DNA of 64,000 bases from Helicobacter cetorum MIT 99-5656 (GCF_000259275.1 NC_017735.1:868001-932000); one strand, 5' to 3'; positions 1 through 12,296 are shown, counted from the stretch's first letter. Numbers and translations are program-made. The notes: generated by a model not told the origin, from the letters alone.

Positions 1-1
1 T

Positions 2-544
2 AATGGTGAAGAGGCTTATAATCTACTCACAAAAGAGCGTTTTAACCTCTTGCTTTTAGATGTGCAAGTGCCTAAAATGAATAGTTTAGAATTATTTAAA
101 AATATCAAAAATGATTTTTTAATCTCTACGCCTACGATTTTTATCACCGCCTTACAAGATAACGCCACCTTAAAGCACGCCTTTAATCTAGGAGCGAGCG
201 ACTATTTGAAAAAGCCCTTTGATTTAGATGAATTAGAAGCTAGGATTACAAGATTTTTTAATTCTGAGCCTATAGAAATTACCCCTAACATTTCTTATTA
301 TGAGCAAATCTTAATTGTTAACGGGAAAAAAGAAGCCTTAAAGCCTAAAGAAGCCAAGCTTTTAGAGTACTTTTTAGCCCATAAAGACCAAATCATTAGC
401 TCTCAAGTCTTAGAAAATAACCTATGGGAACAGCCTATTGAAGACTCCACTTTACGCACTTATATTAAAAATTTACGCAAACTTTTAGGCAAAGATTGTA
501 TACAAACGCATAAGGGGGTGGGCTATTGTTTTAAACCACTATGA
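2..544 (+). CDS. crdR: CrdR-like OmpR-family response regulator (5' end outside window)
   Basis: The frame is open from base 2, so the N-terminus lies before the window. The visible part holds the end of a receiver domain: the phospho-acceptor Asp in [11 protein letters not shown] and the conserved Lys in LKKPFD. An OmpR-type winged-helix DNA-binding domain follows, with the recognition segment around [15 protein letters not shown]. The sensor kinase gene begins within about 20 bases of the stop, so the two form one operon. Gene order (regulator, sensor, Nnr, DnaB) matches the H. pylori copper-responsive CrdR/CrdS pair; the copper role is inferred from that synteny. A TTG at 50 is an internal codon, not the start. 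Confidence 0.82.
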   Translation, partial: NGEEAYNLLTKERFNLLLLDVQVPKMNSLELFKNIKNDFLISTPTIFITALQDNATLKHAFNLGASDYLKKPFDLDELEARITRFFNSEPIEITPNISYYEQILIVNGKKEALKPKEAKLLEYFLAHKDQIISSQVLENNLWEQPIEDSTLRTYIKNLRKLLGKDCIQTHKGVGYCFKPL

Positions 545-566
545 GAAAAAATCTCTCAAACTCTTT

Positions 567-1718
567 TTGGGGGTGTATTTAGGCTCTTCGTTTGTTTTAA
601 TGCTCATTATTAGCATTTTAATTTTTAATTATGAAAAAGATGTGCAACTAAAAGCGATACGAATGGAGATGTTTCAGGTGGCTTCTAAAATGGTGAGCGA
701 AGTGGTGGCATTGCACATGCAAACGCAAATTAACCATAAAGAAGCTTTAAACACTTTCATTTCACGCCATAAAGACGCTTCAATGACGCTTTTTGATAGC
801 AGGCGGCGGATTTTATACTCCACGATACCTGAAAGCTTGGAACTGATTAAAGAGCATAGAGATATAGGCTTTTTTAACTTTAGGGGGGCGTATTACTTAA
901 TTACAGATAAAACATTCGCCCATTTAGGCGTAGCCAAAATCCTTTTTAAAAATTCTAAGCCCTTAAATTTTTCTTCTTTATACCGCAATATTATTTTGGT
1001 GTTTGCAATAGCGTTTTTATGCGTGATAGGGATTTCTATTTTTTTAGGGCGTTTGTTTTTAAAACCGATTAGAAATGAAATCACTCGCATAGATAACTTT
1101 TTGAAAAACACCACGCATGAGTTAAACACCCCTATGAGTGCATTACTCCTATCTTTAAAAACCTTAGAAGATAACGAGCAGCACCGCCGTATTAAAATAG
1201 CCATTAAACGCATGAGCTTTTTGTATCGCTCGCTCTCTTACTTAGTTATGCAAGATATTGAGCGTGAGTTACCTGTGATTTTAGACTTAAAAGCCCTAAT
1301 CACTAAAGAAAATTTGCTTTTTAGTGAGATAATAGCCTACCATAAGCTTGAACTTAAAAGCGAACTTTCAGTAGTCAAGCTTAAAGCTAGAGAGCAAGAT
1401 TTCATTTCGCTTTATAGTAATTTGATTATGAATGCGATTAAATACAATGTAGTGCATGGGTATATCCATGTAGAGCTAACGCCTGAGTTTTTGAAAGTTA
1501 AGAGTTTGGGGCATGAAATTCCTAAGGATAAAATTACAGAGCTAAGCGTTCGCTATGCGCGTTTTAATTCTAGTGTGTTAGGCTATGGTATAGGGCTAGA
1601 CTTGGTTAAAAAAGTGTGTGAGAATTATAAAATGCGTTTAGTTATTCATAGTGAGCCTTGTTTAAATAGCTCGTTTTATGAAAATTCGTTTTGTATCGTA
1701 TGGAGTGAGAATAGATAA
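567..1718 (+). CDS. crdS: CrdS-like sensor histidine kinase
   Basis: Membrane histidine kinase with two hydrophobic segments (about residues 6-22 and 139-161) enclosing a periplasmic sensor region. The kinase core has the H-box His near residue 184 (THELNTP), the N-box LIMNAIKYN and the G-box GYGIGLDL. At 383 aa it is of normal size. The start is uncertain: 567 is a TTG, and the same frame stays open upstream into the end of the regulator gene ([13 protein letters not shown]), so translation may begin earlier and be coupled to the regulator. It ends on the first base region of the next gene. By synteny it should sense copper and phosphorylate the upstream regulator. Confidence 0.8.
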   Translation: MGVYLGSSFVLMLIISILIFNYEKDVQLKAIRMEMFQVASKMVSEVVALHMQTQINHKEALNTFISRHKDASMTLFDSRRRILYSTIPESLELIKEHRDIGFFNFRGAYYLITDKTFAHLGVAKILFKNSKPLNFSSLYRNIILVFAIAFLCVIGISIFLGRLFLKPIRNEITRIDNFLKNTTHELNTPMSALLLSLKTLEDNEQHRRIKIAIKRMSFLYRSLSYLVMQDIERELPVILDLKALITKENLLFSEIIAYHKLELKSELSVVKLKAREQDFISLYSNLIMNAIKYNVVHGYIHVELTPEFLKVKSLGHEIPKDKITELSVRYARFNSSVLGYGIGLDLVKKVCENYKMRLVIHSEPCLNSSFYENSFCIVWSENR

Positions 1719-3121
1719 TGCGTGCGGTGTATGAAAAAGTGGGTTTCTTAGACAAAAGAGCTGTTGAAGAATTGCATTTAAGCGAAGATGTTTTAATGGA
1801 AAACGCTGCTATAGCTTTAGAAAAGGCGGTTTTTAAAAACGCTTCTTTAAATTCTAAAGTGATTATTTTATGTGGGAGTGGGGATAATGGGGGCGATGGT
1901 TATGCACTAGCTAGACGCTTAGTGGGGAATTTTAGAGTGCTAGTTTTTGAAATGAGACCCCCAAAAAGCCCTATGTGCAAACTCCAAAAAGAAAGGGCGT
2001 TAAAAATAGGGGTAGAAATTAAAAAATATAACCCATTAGATGATTTAGAATGCGATGTGTTAATAGATTGCATTATAGGGAGTCATTTTAAGGGCGAATT
2101 AGATTCATCTCTAATTAATTGTTTTGAAAGCCTTTCTAAAAGAGCAAAATTTAAAATCGCTTGTGATATTCCTAGTGGCATAGATTTAAAAGGCAGAATC
2201 TCTCAAGGGGCGTTTCAAGCAACTATGACTATCAGCATGGGAGCTTTAAAATCATGTTTATTGAATGATAGGGCTAAGGACTATGTGGGGGAATTAGAAG
2301 TAGGGCATTTAGGCATTGCTTCTAGTGTTTATGAGACAAAGACAGACACTTTTTTATTAGAAAAAAGCGACTTAAAATTACCCCTAAGGAAGCACAAAAA
2401 CGCTCATAAAGGCGATTACGGGCATGCACATGTGCTTTTAGGTAAGCATAGTGGAGCAGGGCTACTCAGTGCGATGAGCGCGTTAAGTTTTGGAGCAGGG
2501 GTAGTGAGTGTTCAAGCCCTAGAATGTGAGATTAATCCTAGTAACAAGCCTTTAGAATTAGTCTTTTGTGAGAATTTTCCTAACAAGCTTAGTGCGTTTG
2601 CCCTTGGAATGGGATTAGAGAGTTTGCCAAAGGATTTTAAAAAGTGGCTTGAACTTGCGCCATGTGTTTTAGACGCTGGGGCTTTTTATCACAAAGAAAT
2701 TTTACAAGCCCTAGATTATGAAGTCGTGTTTACCCCACACCCTAAAGAGTTTTTATCGCTTTTAGAATTAGTAGGGACAAAGATGAATATGCAAGAATTG
2801 TTAGATAATAAGCTAGAAATTGCAAGGGATTTTTCTTGCAAGTATCCAAAGGTGGTGTTGCTTTTAAAAGGAGCTAATACTATTATTGCTTATCAAGGGC
2901 AAGTTTTTATTAACAATTTAGGGAGTGTTGCTCTAGCAAAAGCAGGGAGTGGCGATGTGTTAGCTGGACTGATTTTAAGCTTACTTTCTCAAAAATACAC
3001 GCCCCTAGATGCCACAATTTGTGCGAGCTTAGCCCATGCATTAGCGAGTTTAGAATTTAAGAATAATTATGCTTTAACACCCCTAGATTTGATAGAAAAG
3101 ATTCAATTATTAAGAGTGTAG
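1718..3121 (+). CDS. nnr: Bifunctional NAD(P)H-hydrate epimerase / ADP-dependent dehydratase
   Basis: Repairs hydrated NAD(P)H. The N-terminal half is a YjeF_N epimerase domain with the glycine-rich [17 protein letters not shown] and [12 protein letters not shown] segments. The C-terminal half is a ribokinase-like dehydratase domain with [17 protein letters not shown] and the catalytic [10 protein letters not shown] motif. At 467 aa it is the usual length of the fused enzyme. Its ATG overlaps the stop of crdS (ATAATG), so it is translated with the two-component system. Most bacteria carry this fusion as housekeeping metabolite repair, so the operon position probably reflects co-transcription rather than a copper function. 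Confidence 0.9.
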   Translation: MRAVYEKVGFLDKRAVEELHLSEDVLMENAAIALEKAVFKNASLNSKVIILCGSGDNGGDGYALARRLVGNFRVLVFEMRPPKSPMCKLQKERALKIGVEIKKYNPLDDLECDVLIDCIIGSHFKGELDSSLINCFESLSKRAKFKIACDIPSGIDLKGRISQGAFQATMTISMGALKSCLLNDRAKDYVGELEVGHLGIASSVYETKTDTFLLEKSDLKLPLRKHKNAHKGDYGHAHVLLGKHSGAGLLSAMSALSFGAGVVSVQALECEINPSNKPLELVFCENFPNKLSAFALGMGLESLPKDFKKWLELAPCVLDAGAFYHKEILQALDYEVVFTPHPKEFLSLLELVGTKMNMQELLDNKLEIARDFSCKYPKVVLLLKGANTIIAYQGQVFINNLGSVALAKAGSGDVLAGLILSLLSQKYTPLDATICASLAHALASLEFKNNYALTPLDLIEKIQLLRV

Positions 3122-3128
3122 GAACTTT

Positions 3129-4343
3129 ATGAACGCATTAACAGCATTCTATGATTTGCCTAAAGAGTGGGAAGTGGTTAGGCTTGGGGATATGGCTACC
3201 TTTTTAAAAGGCAAAGGATTATCAAAAAGTCATGTAAGTAGCCAAGCAAAATATGAATGTATTCTCTATGGCGAGCTTTTTACGCATTATAATAGAGTGA
3301 TTACAAACATTAAAAGTTTTACAAATATTTATGATAACCCTATCCTTTCTTTAAATAATGATGTTTTAATGGCTACTTCGGGCGAAACGCCTGAAATTTT
3401 AGCTACCGCTAGTTGCATTCTTAAAAAAGGCGTTATTTTAGGGGGAGATATTTTAGTGATAAGACCTAGTAGCAATCTTTTAGATGGGTGTTTTTTAGCT
3501 TATTGTATTGTTAATAGTAAAAAACAAATCTTATCTAAAGTAGTGGGTAGCACGGTGTATCATCTCTATGCAAAAGACATGAAAGATTTTGAAATCCTTT
3601 TACCCCCTTTAAAAGAACAAAAAGCTATCGCTACAATTTTAAATGATTTTGATAGTTATATTCATAGCTTGAATACTCTCATTCTTAAAAAAGAGAACAT
3701 TAAAAAAGCCTTGAGTTTTGAGCTTTTAAGCCAGAAAAAACGCTTGAAAGGCTTTAATGGAGTATGGGAAAAAGTAAGGCTTGGGGATATAGCTGAAATT
3801 AAAAGGGGGGCATCGCCTAGACCTATTGAAAACCCTAAATGGTTTTGTATTAATTCTAGCATTGGGTGGGTAAGAATTTCAGATATTTCAAAAAATAGCT
3901 GTTTTTTATATAAAACAACTCAAAAACTTTCTAAAGAAGGTGTTAAAAGAAGTAGATTTGTTAAAAAGGATAGCTTGATTATGAGCATGTGTGCGACAAT
4001 TGGTAAGCCCATTATCACTAAAATTGATACTTGTATTCATGATGGTTTTGTAGTTTTTGAAAATCCAAAAATAAACTTATTTTACCTATATTATTTTTTA
4101 TGCTCTATAGAAAGAGAATGGCTAGAAAGTGGGCAACAAGGCTCACAAATAAACTTAAATGTAGATTTAATTAAAAATAAAGAAATTTTTTACCCAAAAA
4201 ATTTAGACGAACAAAAAGCTATCGCTACAATTTTAAGCGATTTAGATAAGGAAATCACAAGCCTTAAAAATAAAAAAATGAAGTTTCAAAATATTAAAAA
4301 ATCTTTAAACAATGATTTAATGAATGCTAAGATTAGGGTTTAA
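3129..4343 (+). CDS. Orphan type I-like restriction specificity subunit (HsdS)
   Basis: A 404-aa specificity protein made of two repeated halves. Each half starts with a VRLGD motif (W-E-V-V-R-L-G-D near residue 14, W-E-K-V-R-L-G-D near residue 214), continues through a target-recognition domain, and ends in a helical spacer with EQKAIATIL. This is the classical two-TRD HsdS layout. No hsdR or hsdM lies next to it: the neighbours are nnr and dnaB, which are adjacent in H. pylori as far as I recall. It therefore looks like an accessory insertion that must work with a methyltransferase/nuclease encoded elsewhere. A 28-base exact repeat ends both TRDs. DNA specificity cannot be read from sequence. 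Confidence 0.85.
   Translation: MNALTAFYDLPKEWEVVRLGDMATFLKGKGLSKSHVSSQAKYECILYGELFTHYNRVITNIKSFTNIYDNPILSLNNDVLMATSGETPEILATASCILKKGVILGGDILVIRPSSNLLDGCFLAYCIVNSKKQILSKVVGSTVYHLYAKDMKDFEILLPPLKEQKAIATILNDFDSYIHSLNTLILKKENIKKALSFELLSQKKRLKGFNGVWEKVRLGDIAEIKRGASPRPIENPKWFCINSSIGWVRISDISKNSCFLYKTTQKLSKEGVKRSRFVKKDSLIMSMCATIGKPIITKIDTCIHDGFVVFENPKINLFYLYYFLCSIEREWLESGQQGSQINLNVDLIKNKEIFYPKNLDEQKAIATILSDLDKEITSLKNKKMKFQNIKKSLNNDLMNAKIRV
3615..3642 (+). repeat. 28-bp direct repeat closing each TRD of hsdS (second copy 4209-4236)
   Basis: The stretch coding EQKAIATIL is identical over 28 bases at 3615-3642 and 4209-4236. A second pair of 14 identical bases (AGGCTTGGGGATAT) opens each half at 3180-3193 and 3777-3790. 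Together they bracket both target-recognition domains and could serve as recombination points for domain exchange. Confidence 0.85.
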
Positions 4344-4430
4344 GGCTTATTTTAAAAAAACTTGATTTAATAGAGTTTTTTAATGATAAAAGAGTGGTAA
4401 TGAATAACCCCTTTGATAAAAGGATAAAAC

Positions 4431-5888
4431 ATGGAATTAGAACAATTACAGAGATTACAAAACATTGAACGGATTGTGCTTTCAGGCATTGTGTTTGCTA
4501 ATGATAAGATTCAAGAAGTTCATAGCATTTTAGAGCCTAGCGATTTTTACTACCCGCCTAATGGCTTGTTTTTTGAAATCGCTTTAAAGCTTTATGAAGA
4601 AAGCTATCCTATTGATGAGAATTTTATCCGCCAAAAAATGCCAAGCGATAAGCAAATCAGCGAAGAAGATTTGCTCGCTATTTTTGCCGCAAGCCCTATG
4701 GATAATATTGAGGCGTATGTAGAAGAGATTAAAAACGCTTCTATTAAACGAAAGCTTTTTAGCTTGGCTAATACGATTAGGGAAAAATCCTTAGAAAGCC
4801 CACAAAAATCTAGTGATATTCTAAATTCTGTGGAACAAGAAGTCTATGCTTTATTAAATGGTAGCACCATAGATGGTTTTAGGGATATTAAAGAGGTGCT
4901 TAGTAGCACCATGAAAATGATTACAGAAAACATGGAAAAAGGGAGCTTAGAAGTTACAGGCGTGCCGACTGGGTTTACCCAACTAGATAGCTACACCACC
5001 GGATTTAATAAGGGGAATTTAGTCATTATTGGGGGGAGACCTGCTATGGGTAAAACCAGCCTTATGATGAATATGGTTTTAGCCGCTCTTAATGATGATA
5101 AAGGGGTAGCGGTTTTTAGCTTGGAAATGTCTGCTGAAGCTTTAGTTTTAAGGGCGTTATCGGATTTAACTTCTATCAATATGCATGATTTAGAAAGCGG
5201 AAGACTTGATGATAGAGAATGGGAAATTTTAGCCAAACGATTTGATGAACTCTCTCTTAAACAACTCTTTTTTTATGATAAAAGCTATGTGAGAATAGAA
5301 CAAATCCGCCTGCAACTAAGAAAGCTTAAAGCCCAGCATAAGGGCTTAGAAATCGCTTTTATTGATTATCTGCAATTAATGTCAGGGAGCAAAAACACTA
5401 AAGAACGCCATGAGCAAATCGCTGAAATTTCAAGAGAGCTTAAAACTTTAGCTAGAGAATTAGAAATTCCTATTGTGGCGTTAGTGCAACTTAATCGTGC
5501 TTTAGAAGGTAGAGATGACAAACGCCCCATACTTTCGGATATTAAAGATAGTGGGGGGATTGAACAAGACGCTGATATAGTCCTATTTTTGTATAGGGAT
5601 TATTGGTATAGGATTCAAGCTGAAAACAATAAAATAGACAAGCTCAAACGAGAAGGCAAGGTTGAAGAAGCAGAGACTTTGCGTTTAAAGGTTGATGAAG
5701 AAAGGCGTCTTCACAAACAAAATGGCAGCGTAGAAGATGCTGAAATCATTGTGGCTAAAAACAGAAATGGGGCTACAGGAACGGTTTATACACGCTATAA
5801 CGCTCCGCTCACTCGCTATGAAGATATATCTGTAGATACCACTCATTTAGAAGAGCAAGAAACCAAACTAAACATCATGCCCATTTGA
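4431..5888 (+). CDS. dnaB: Replicative DNA helicase DnaB
   Basis: Hexameric helicase that opens DNA at the replication fork. An N-terminal DnaB domain (LQNIERIVLSGI..) is followed by a RecA-type motor with Walker A GGRPAMGKTSL near residue 201-211, Walker B IAFIDYLQLM, and the SDIKDSGGIEQDAD motif. At 485 aa it is full length. A good ribosome site (AAAGGATAAAAC) precedes the ATG. The last codons overlap the start of comEC by 4 bases (TTGA). The C-terminal tail after residue 400 is long and charged, as in Helicobacter homologues. Confidence 0.96.
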   Translation: MELEQLQRLQNIERIVLSGIVFANDKIQEVHSILEPSDFYYPPNGLFFEIALKLYEESYPIDENFIRQKMPSDKQISEEDLLAIFAASPMDNIEAYVEEIKNASIKRKLFSLANTIREKSLESPQKSSDILNSVEQEVYALLNGSTIDGFRDIKEVLSSTMKMITENMEKGSLEVTGVPTGFTQLDSYTTGFNKGNLVIIGGRPAMGKTSLMMNMVLAALNDDKGVAVFSLEMSAEALVLRALSDLTSINMHDLESGRLDDREWEILAKRFDELSLKQLFFYDKSYVRIEQIRLQLRKLKAQHKGLEIAFIDYLQLMSGSKNTKERHEQIAEISRELKTLARELEIPIVALVQLNRALEGRDDKRPILSDIKDSGGIEQDADIVLFLYRDYWYRIQAENNKIDKLKREGKVEEAETLRLKVDEERRLHKQNGSVEDAEIIVAKNRNGATGTVYTRYNAPLTRYEDISVDTTHLEEQETKLNIMPI

Positions 5889-7204
5889 AAACAACATCTT
5901 TTAAGGGGGCGTTTGATTTGCTTACAACCCCCAAAGAAACTTTAGTGTGTTTGGTTATCCTAGGCTTATTGTTTGTTTTTAATCTCTATTTAGAATACTC
6001 TCATTACAAAAAACTTGATTTTTCAAAGCCCATGAGTTTTAACGCTCAAATTTTATTGCAATACTCTAAGATGAAAAATCAAAAATCCTATTTCGTGCTA
6101 AAGCTCAAATCCGCTCAAGGCGCAATTTTTTACACCACTACAAAAGAGCCTTTAAAAAATCTTCAATACCGCTATGCGCGATTTTTTGGTAAGGTCATGC
6201 CTTGCTCGTTTTTAGAGTCTTTAAAATCATGTTATTTTCACACCTATTCTTTTTCTTTATTGCATAAGCAAGATTTTAAATCCTACTTACGCAATTTTAT
6301 TGATAGCTTTCATTCAAACAACCTCATCAGCAATTTGTATCGGGCGTTATTTTTGGGCGATAGTCTTAATAAAGATTTAAGAGATAGGGCTAATTCTTTA
6401 GGCGTTAACCACCTACTAGCTATTAGTGGGTTTCATTTAGGTATTTTGAGTGCCACACTTTATTTTCTTTTGTCTCTCTTTTATAAGCCCTTACAAAATC
6501 GCTATTTTCCTTACAGAAACGCTTTTTTTGATATAGGGGTTTTAGTCTGGGTTTTTATGCTAGGTTATTTAGTGCTATTAGACTTTTTGCCATCTTTTTT
6601 TAGGGCATTTTTAATGGGCTTATTAGGGTTTTTAGCATGCTTTTTTGGCATAAGGTTACTAAGTTTCAAGCTCTTAATTTTAGCGTGTTTGATAGCTATT
6701 GCCCTATTCCCTAAATTGCTTTTTAGTGTGGGATTTTTGCTCTCAGTTTGTGGGGTGTGGTATATCTTTTTATTTTTTAGACATGCTAAAACTTTTTTTA
6801 AAAACGATTCTTTTTTAATGCGATTTTTTCAAGCCATAAGCTTAAGTATTTTGGTGTTTTTTAACATGCTTATCATTGTGCATGCCTTTTTTCCTATGTT
6901 TTCGCCCTATCAACTATTTAGCATTCCTTTAGGCTTTGTTTTTGTGGTGTTTTTTCCTTTGGGCTTGTTCTTGCATATAGTCAATTTGGGGCATCTATTA
7001 GATAATTTTTTAAGCACGCCTTTAGAAATTCCTACCATTTCCATGCATACACCTTTGTGGCTTTTAGGGGCGTATTTATGCCTAACGCTTCTTAGCGTTC
7101 GCTTTTTTAAGGCTTATCTAATAATGAATATTTTAAGCGTTGGCTTTTTCTTGTATTGTTGCTATCAATATATTATAATGCCTAGTTTAATTGTAGGGAA
7201 TTAA
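5885..7204 (+). CDS. comEC: ComEC-type DNA uptake channel protein
   Basis: Inner-membrane channel for natural transformation. It carries the Competence domain signature (NHLLAISGFHLGILSATLYF) and about eight to ten hydrophobic segments. At 439 aa it is much shorter than Gram-positive ComEC and lacks the C-terminal beta-lactamase-like domain, which is typical of the Helicobacter version. It starts at a TTG overlapping the dnaB stop (TTGA), so its translation is probably coupled to dnaB. Confidence 0.87.
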   Translation: MKTTSFKGAFDLLTTPKETLVCLVILGLLFVFNLYLEYSHYKKLDFSKPMSFNAQILLQYSKMKNQKSYFVLKLKSAQGAIFYTTTKEPLKNLQYRYARFFGKVMPCSFLESLKSCYFHTYSFSLLHKQDFKSYLRNFIDSFHSNNLISNLYRALFLGDSLNKDLRDRANSLGVNHLLAISGFHLGILSATLYFLLSLFYKPLQNRYFPYRNAFFDIGVLVWVFMLGYLVLLDFLPSFFRAFLMGLLGFLACFFGIRLLSFKLLILACLIAIALFPKLLFSVGFLLSVCGVWYIFLFFRHAKTFFKNDSFLMRFFQAISLSILVFFNMLIIVHAFFPMFSPYQLFSIPLGFVFVVFFPLGLFLHIVNLGHLLDNFLSTPLEIPTISMHTPLWLLGAYLCLTLLSVRFFKAYLIMNILSVGFFLYCCYQYIIMPSLIVGN

Positions 7205-7214
7205 GGGCTTAAAA

Positions 7215-7760
7215 GTGAATACCATATTACGGCTTATGGGTAAGGGCATTTTGGTGCTACTACCGATTATCATTTTGTTGTGGTTGTTATCCTTTGTATA
7301 TAGCTTTGTGAAAAATTTCATAGAAATTATTTTTAACACGACCGCAAATAGCCTGAGTGCGACCATGGGCATTTTATTTTTAAGTGCGTTATTGTTGGTG
7401 TATGTGGGGCGTTTGTTTGAAAAAAACAAAGAGTTTTTACTTATCAAGGCTTCTGAATACATTATCAGCAAAATTCCTATTATAGGCTCTATTTATAACG
7501 CTTTAAAAGACATGATAGCTGTTTTTTCAGGTAAGAATGGCATGGAGTATTTGGGCGTGGTGTTTGTAGAATTTGGGGGGAGTGAAGTCATAGGATTTAT
7601 TACCAAGAAAGAAGAAGATGAATCTTGCTGGGTATTTGTGCCAACTACCCCAAACCCCATTTCTGGCATTTTATTAAAAATTCCTAAAGAAAAAATGAGG
7701 TTGACTGATTTGAGCGTGTCTCAAGGTTTGAGAAAAGTTATTTCGTTAGGAATTAAATAA
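7215..7760 (+). CDS. DUF502-family membrane protein
   Basis: A 181-aa protein with two N-terminal membrane helices (about residues 9-28 and 48-65) followed by the conserved DUF502 core (IPIIGSIYNALKD, FITKKE, FVPTTPNPISG). Function is unknown across the family. The start is GTG at 7215. It abuts the prenyltransferase gene with no gap, so it sits in the same transcription unit. Confidence 0.8.
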   Translation: MNTILRLMGKGILVLLPIIILLWLLSFVYSFVKNFIEIIFNTTANSLSATMGILFLSALLLVYVGRLFEKNKEFLLIKASEYIISKIPIIGSIYNALKDMIAVFSGKNGMEYLGVVFVEFGGSEVIGFITKKEEDESCWVFVPTTPNPISGILLKIPKEKMRLTDLSVSQGLRKVISLGIK

Positions 7761-8645
7761 TTGATTAAAAAAATCACGCATAAAATCAAAGCCTTAAGTG
7801 AGTTAGTCGCACTAGAACACACCATATTTTCTAGTATGTTTTTGTTTATGGCTATGGTTGTTAGCTCGTATCAAAAAAATCAAACACTCTTTTTTGGCAT
7901 AGAGATTTTAATCCTTTGCTCTTTAGCCTTATTAAGCGCAAGAAACTTTGCTATGGGGTTTAATCGCTTAGTAGATAGAGATATTGATAAAGATAATCCA
8001 AGAACGAAAAATCGCCCTAGTGTTGATGGGCGTATTGGTGTTAAAGGCATGGTTATTTTTAGTTTTTCAAACGCTCTTTTATTTGTTATTGTAAGTTATT
8101 GCATCAATGCTTTAGCCTTTAAGCTCTCTTTGCCCTTTTTAGTGATTTTGGGGGGGTATTCGTATTTCAAGCGTTTTTCTTCTTTGGCTCATTTTATCGT
8201 GGGCTTAGCACTAGGACTAGCCCCCATTGCTGGAAGTGTGGCCATTTTAGGAGCTATTCCTTTATGGAATGTCTTTTTAGCTTTGGGGGTTATGCTATGG
8301 GTAGCTGGATTTGACTTATTGTATTCTTTACAAGATATGGAGTTTGACAAAAAAAGGGGCTTACATTCCATTCCAAGTAAATTGGGCGAAAAGTGGTGCT
8401 TAAACCTTTCAAGGCTCTCACACCTTCTCGCACTAATATGCTGGCTAGGTTTTGTGAAAAACTATGATGGGGGGCTTTTTGCGTATTTGGGCTTAGGGGT
8501 TTCAGCCTTAATTTTACTATATGAGCAAATCTTAGTGGCTAGAGATTATAAAAATATTCCTAAAGCCTTTTTTGTGAGTAATGGCTATTTGGGGGTTATC
8601 TTTTTTATTTTTATTGTTCTTGATGTGGGATTAAAACATGCATAA
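7761..8645 (+). CDS. UbiA-family prenyltransferase, probably MqnP of menaquinone synthesis
   Basis: Membrane enzyme that attaches a polyprenyl chain to an aromatic quinone precursor. The two Mg-diphosphate motifs are visible: NRLVDRDIDKDNPRT and YSLQDMEFDKKRG, set among about eight hydrophobic helices. At 294 aa it has normal length. It is usually annotated ubiA, but Helicobacter makes menaquinone by the futalosine route, so MqnP is the likelier role (inference from pathway knowledge). It starts at TTG 7761 directly after the DUF502 stop, and overlaps the next gene by 8 bases. Confidence 0.87.
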   Translation: MIKKITHKIKALSELVALEHTIFSSMFLFMAMVVSSYQKNQTLFFGIEILILCSLALLSARNFAMGFNRLVDRDIDKDNPRTKNRPSVDGRIGVKGMVIFSFSNALLFVIVSYCINALAFKLSLPFLVILGGYSYFKRFSSLAHFIVGLALGLAPIAGSVAILGAIPLWNVFLALGVMLWVAGFDLLYSLQDMEFDKKRGLHSIPSKLGEKWCLNLSRLSHLLALICWLGFVKNYDGGLFAYLGLGVSALILLYEQILVARDYKNIPKAFFVSNGYLGVIFFIFIVLDVGLKHA

Positions 8646-9132
8646 CTTGGTTTTAAAATCTCAAGCCTTAGGGTTTCAAACCCGCCTAGTTCAATGCGAT
8701 TTAACACTCTCTTATGAAAAATTTATTCCACAAAGCAAACGCTCTGTGGCGGTTTTAGAAGAATTTGAAAGGCTTAATTCTGGTTTTGATTTTTCATGTT
8801 TGAATGTTGAAAATGATACTTTAGAATTACTCAAAGCCATGTATTCTAAGCTAGAAAGATTAGAGAGCTTGCTTTTAAAAGAACATTTGCTTGAATTAGA
8901 GCAAAGTAGCCATATTCTAGCTTTAGGGCATGGGCTACTTTGTGCAAGAGATAAGAGCTTTATAACACAAGAAACTTACTATGGGCGTTGCTTATTAGAA
9001 GCAAAATACTTAGCCTTTTTTGGTGTGGCAAAAGATGAGAGCTTTTTAGAAATCACTCGCATGCACGCCTTAGATATTAGGCGTTATGATGCTTTTATTG
9101 TTAATAGTGAAAGAAAGGGATTAAAATTATGA
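8638..9132 (+). CDS. Conserved Helicobacter protein of unknown function
   Basis: A 164-aa soluble protein without signal peptide or membrane segment. A leucine-rich helical middle (LKAMYSKLERLESLLLKEHLLELEQ) is flanked by mixed alpha/beta sequence. The ATG overlaps the end of the prenyltransferase gene, and the next gene follows within 10 bases, so it belongs to the same operon. I do not recognise a defined family; the position matches a conserved H. pylori hypothetical gene. Confidence 0.75.
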   Translation: MHNLVLKSQALGFQTRLVQCDLTLSYEKFIPQSKRSVAVLEEFERLNSGFDFSCLNVENDTLELLKAMYSKLERLESLLLKEHLLELEQSSHILALGHGLLCARDKSFITQETYYGRCLLEAKYLAFFGVAKDESFLEITRMHALDIRRYDAFIVNSERKGLKL

Positions 9133-9141
9133 ATAGGAGCA

Positions 9142-9648
9142 ATGATGTTATCTTCTAACGATTTGTTTATGATAGTTTTAGGGGCTATTTTATTAGTGCT
9201 AGTGTGCTTGGTGGGGTATTTGTATTTTAAGGAAAAAGAGTTTTATCATAAAATGAGACGCTTAGAAAAAACCTTAGATGAATCCTATCAAGAAAATTAT
9301 GTCCATTCCAAGCGTTTGAAAGAATTAGAAAGCCGACTAGAAGGCATTTCTTTAGACAAAGACACCAAAGATGATGGCACTCTTAGAACGACTTTATCAC
9401 ATCTTTATAGTCAGTTGCAAGAAATCCAAAAATCTATGGATAAAGAGCGAGATTACTTAGAAGAAAAAATCATCATCTTAGAAAATAAGTTCAAAGATAT
9501 GGGGCATTATGTGGGAAGTGATGAAATCAATGAAAAACAAGTTTTGAAAATGTATCAAGAAGGCTATAGCATAGGCTCTATTTCTAAAGAGTTTAAAGTG
9601 AGTAAGGGCGAAATTGAATTTATACTGAATATGGCGGGGTTAAAATAG
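9142..9648 (+). CDS. Membrane-anchored coiled-coil protein with C-terminal helix-turn-helix-like end
   Basis: A 168-aa protein with one N-terminal membrane helix (about residues 8-28), a long charged coiled coil to about residue 125, and a short C-terminal segment ([26 protein letters not shown]) that resembles a helix-turn-helix tail. The pattern fits small envelope proteins conserved in epsilonproteobacteria (DUF6115-like). The ribosome site AGGAG lies just before tandem ATG codons at 9142 and 9145. Its stop overlaps the psd start by one base. No function is known. Confidence 0.75.
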   Translation: MMLSSNDLFMIVLGAILLVLVCLVGYLYFKEKEFYHKMRRLEKTLDESYQENYVHSKRLKELESRLEGISLDKDTKDDGTLRTTLSHLYSQLQEIQKSMDKERDYLEEKIIILENKFKDMGHYVGSDEINEKQVLKMYQEGYSIGSISKEFKVSKGEIEFILNMAGLK

Positions 9649-10437
9649 TGGCTTTAAGCAACACGCTTTCAAGGGTTTTTGGCTCTTTGGCTCGTTATGA
9701 GTTTATGCCATTTATTCAAAAACAAATCAATGCCCTTTATGTCAGAATCTTTAAAATTGATTTGAGCGAGTTTGAGCCTTTAGAAAATTATAAAAGTTTG
9801 AACGCCCTTTTCACTCGCTCTTTAAAAAAGGAACGCTTTTTTGACACTAGCTCACACACCTTGATTTCTCCATGCGATTCATTCATCACAGAGTGTAAGG
9901 CTTTAGAAAACAATCAAGCCTTACAAATTAAGGGCATGCCCTATTATGCAAATGAACTGGTCGGCGAAATTAACCCCATAAGCCCTTCTTTTTTCTATGT
10001 GAATTTTTATCTCTCGCCTAAGGATTACCACCACTACCACGCCCCTTGTGATTTAGAAATTTTAGAAGCTCGTTATTTTGCTGGCAAATTACTACCGGTC
10101 AATATGCCTTCACTTTATAAAAACAAGAATTTATTTGTCGGCAATGAACGAGTGGTGCTTGTTACAAGAGATGTTAAGGGCAATAGGCTGTATTTTGTGG
10201 CTGTGGGGGCGTTGAATGTAGGTCAAATGCGTTTTAATTTTGATAAAAATATTCAAACCAACGCTAAAACTAATTTCACGCAATCAACCACTTACGACCC
10301 CCCTATTAAGGTTAAAAAGGGGGAGAATTTAGGGAATTTTGAAATGGGTTCTACTATAGTCATCTTTGCTCAAAACATAGCCTTTAAAGAATTAAGGGAA
10401 CAATGCGTGAAGTTTGGAGAAAGTATAGGGGAATTTA

Positions 10438-10448
<11 letters not shown>
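9648..10448 (+). CDS. psd: Phosphatidylserine decarboxylase
   Basis: Makes phosphatidylethanolamine, the main Helicobacter phospholipid. The self-cleavage site near the C-terminus is MGST (in [13 protein letters not shown]), a variant of the common LGST; cleavage before the serine creates the pyruvoyl cofactor. The YHHYHAP segment is also conserved. At 266 aa it is a full-length short-form PSD. It starts at GTG 9648 and overlaps nadA by 11 bases. Confidence 0.93.
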
Positions 10449-12269
<1,821 letters not shown>

Positions 12270-12296
12270 AAAAGCATTTAAAAGGGTTTTAAAAGC

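Noticed and set aside
50-544. TTG at 50 as the start of the response regulator
   Set aside because: The frame is open to the window edge and the receiver domain would be cut just before its phospho-acceptor Asp. It is a partial gene.
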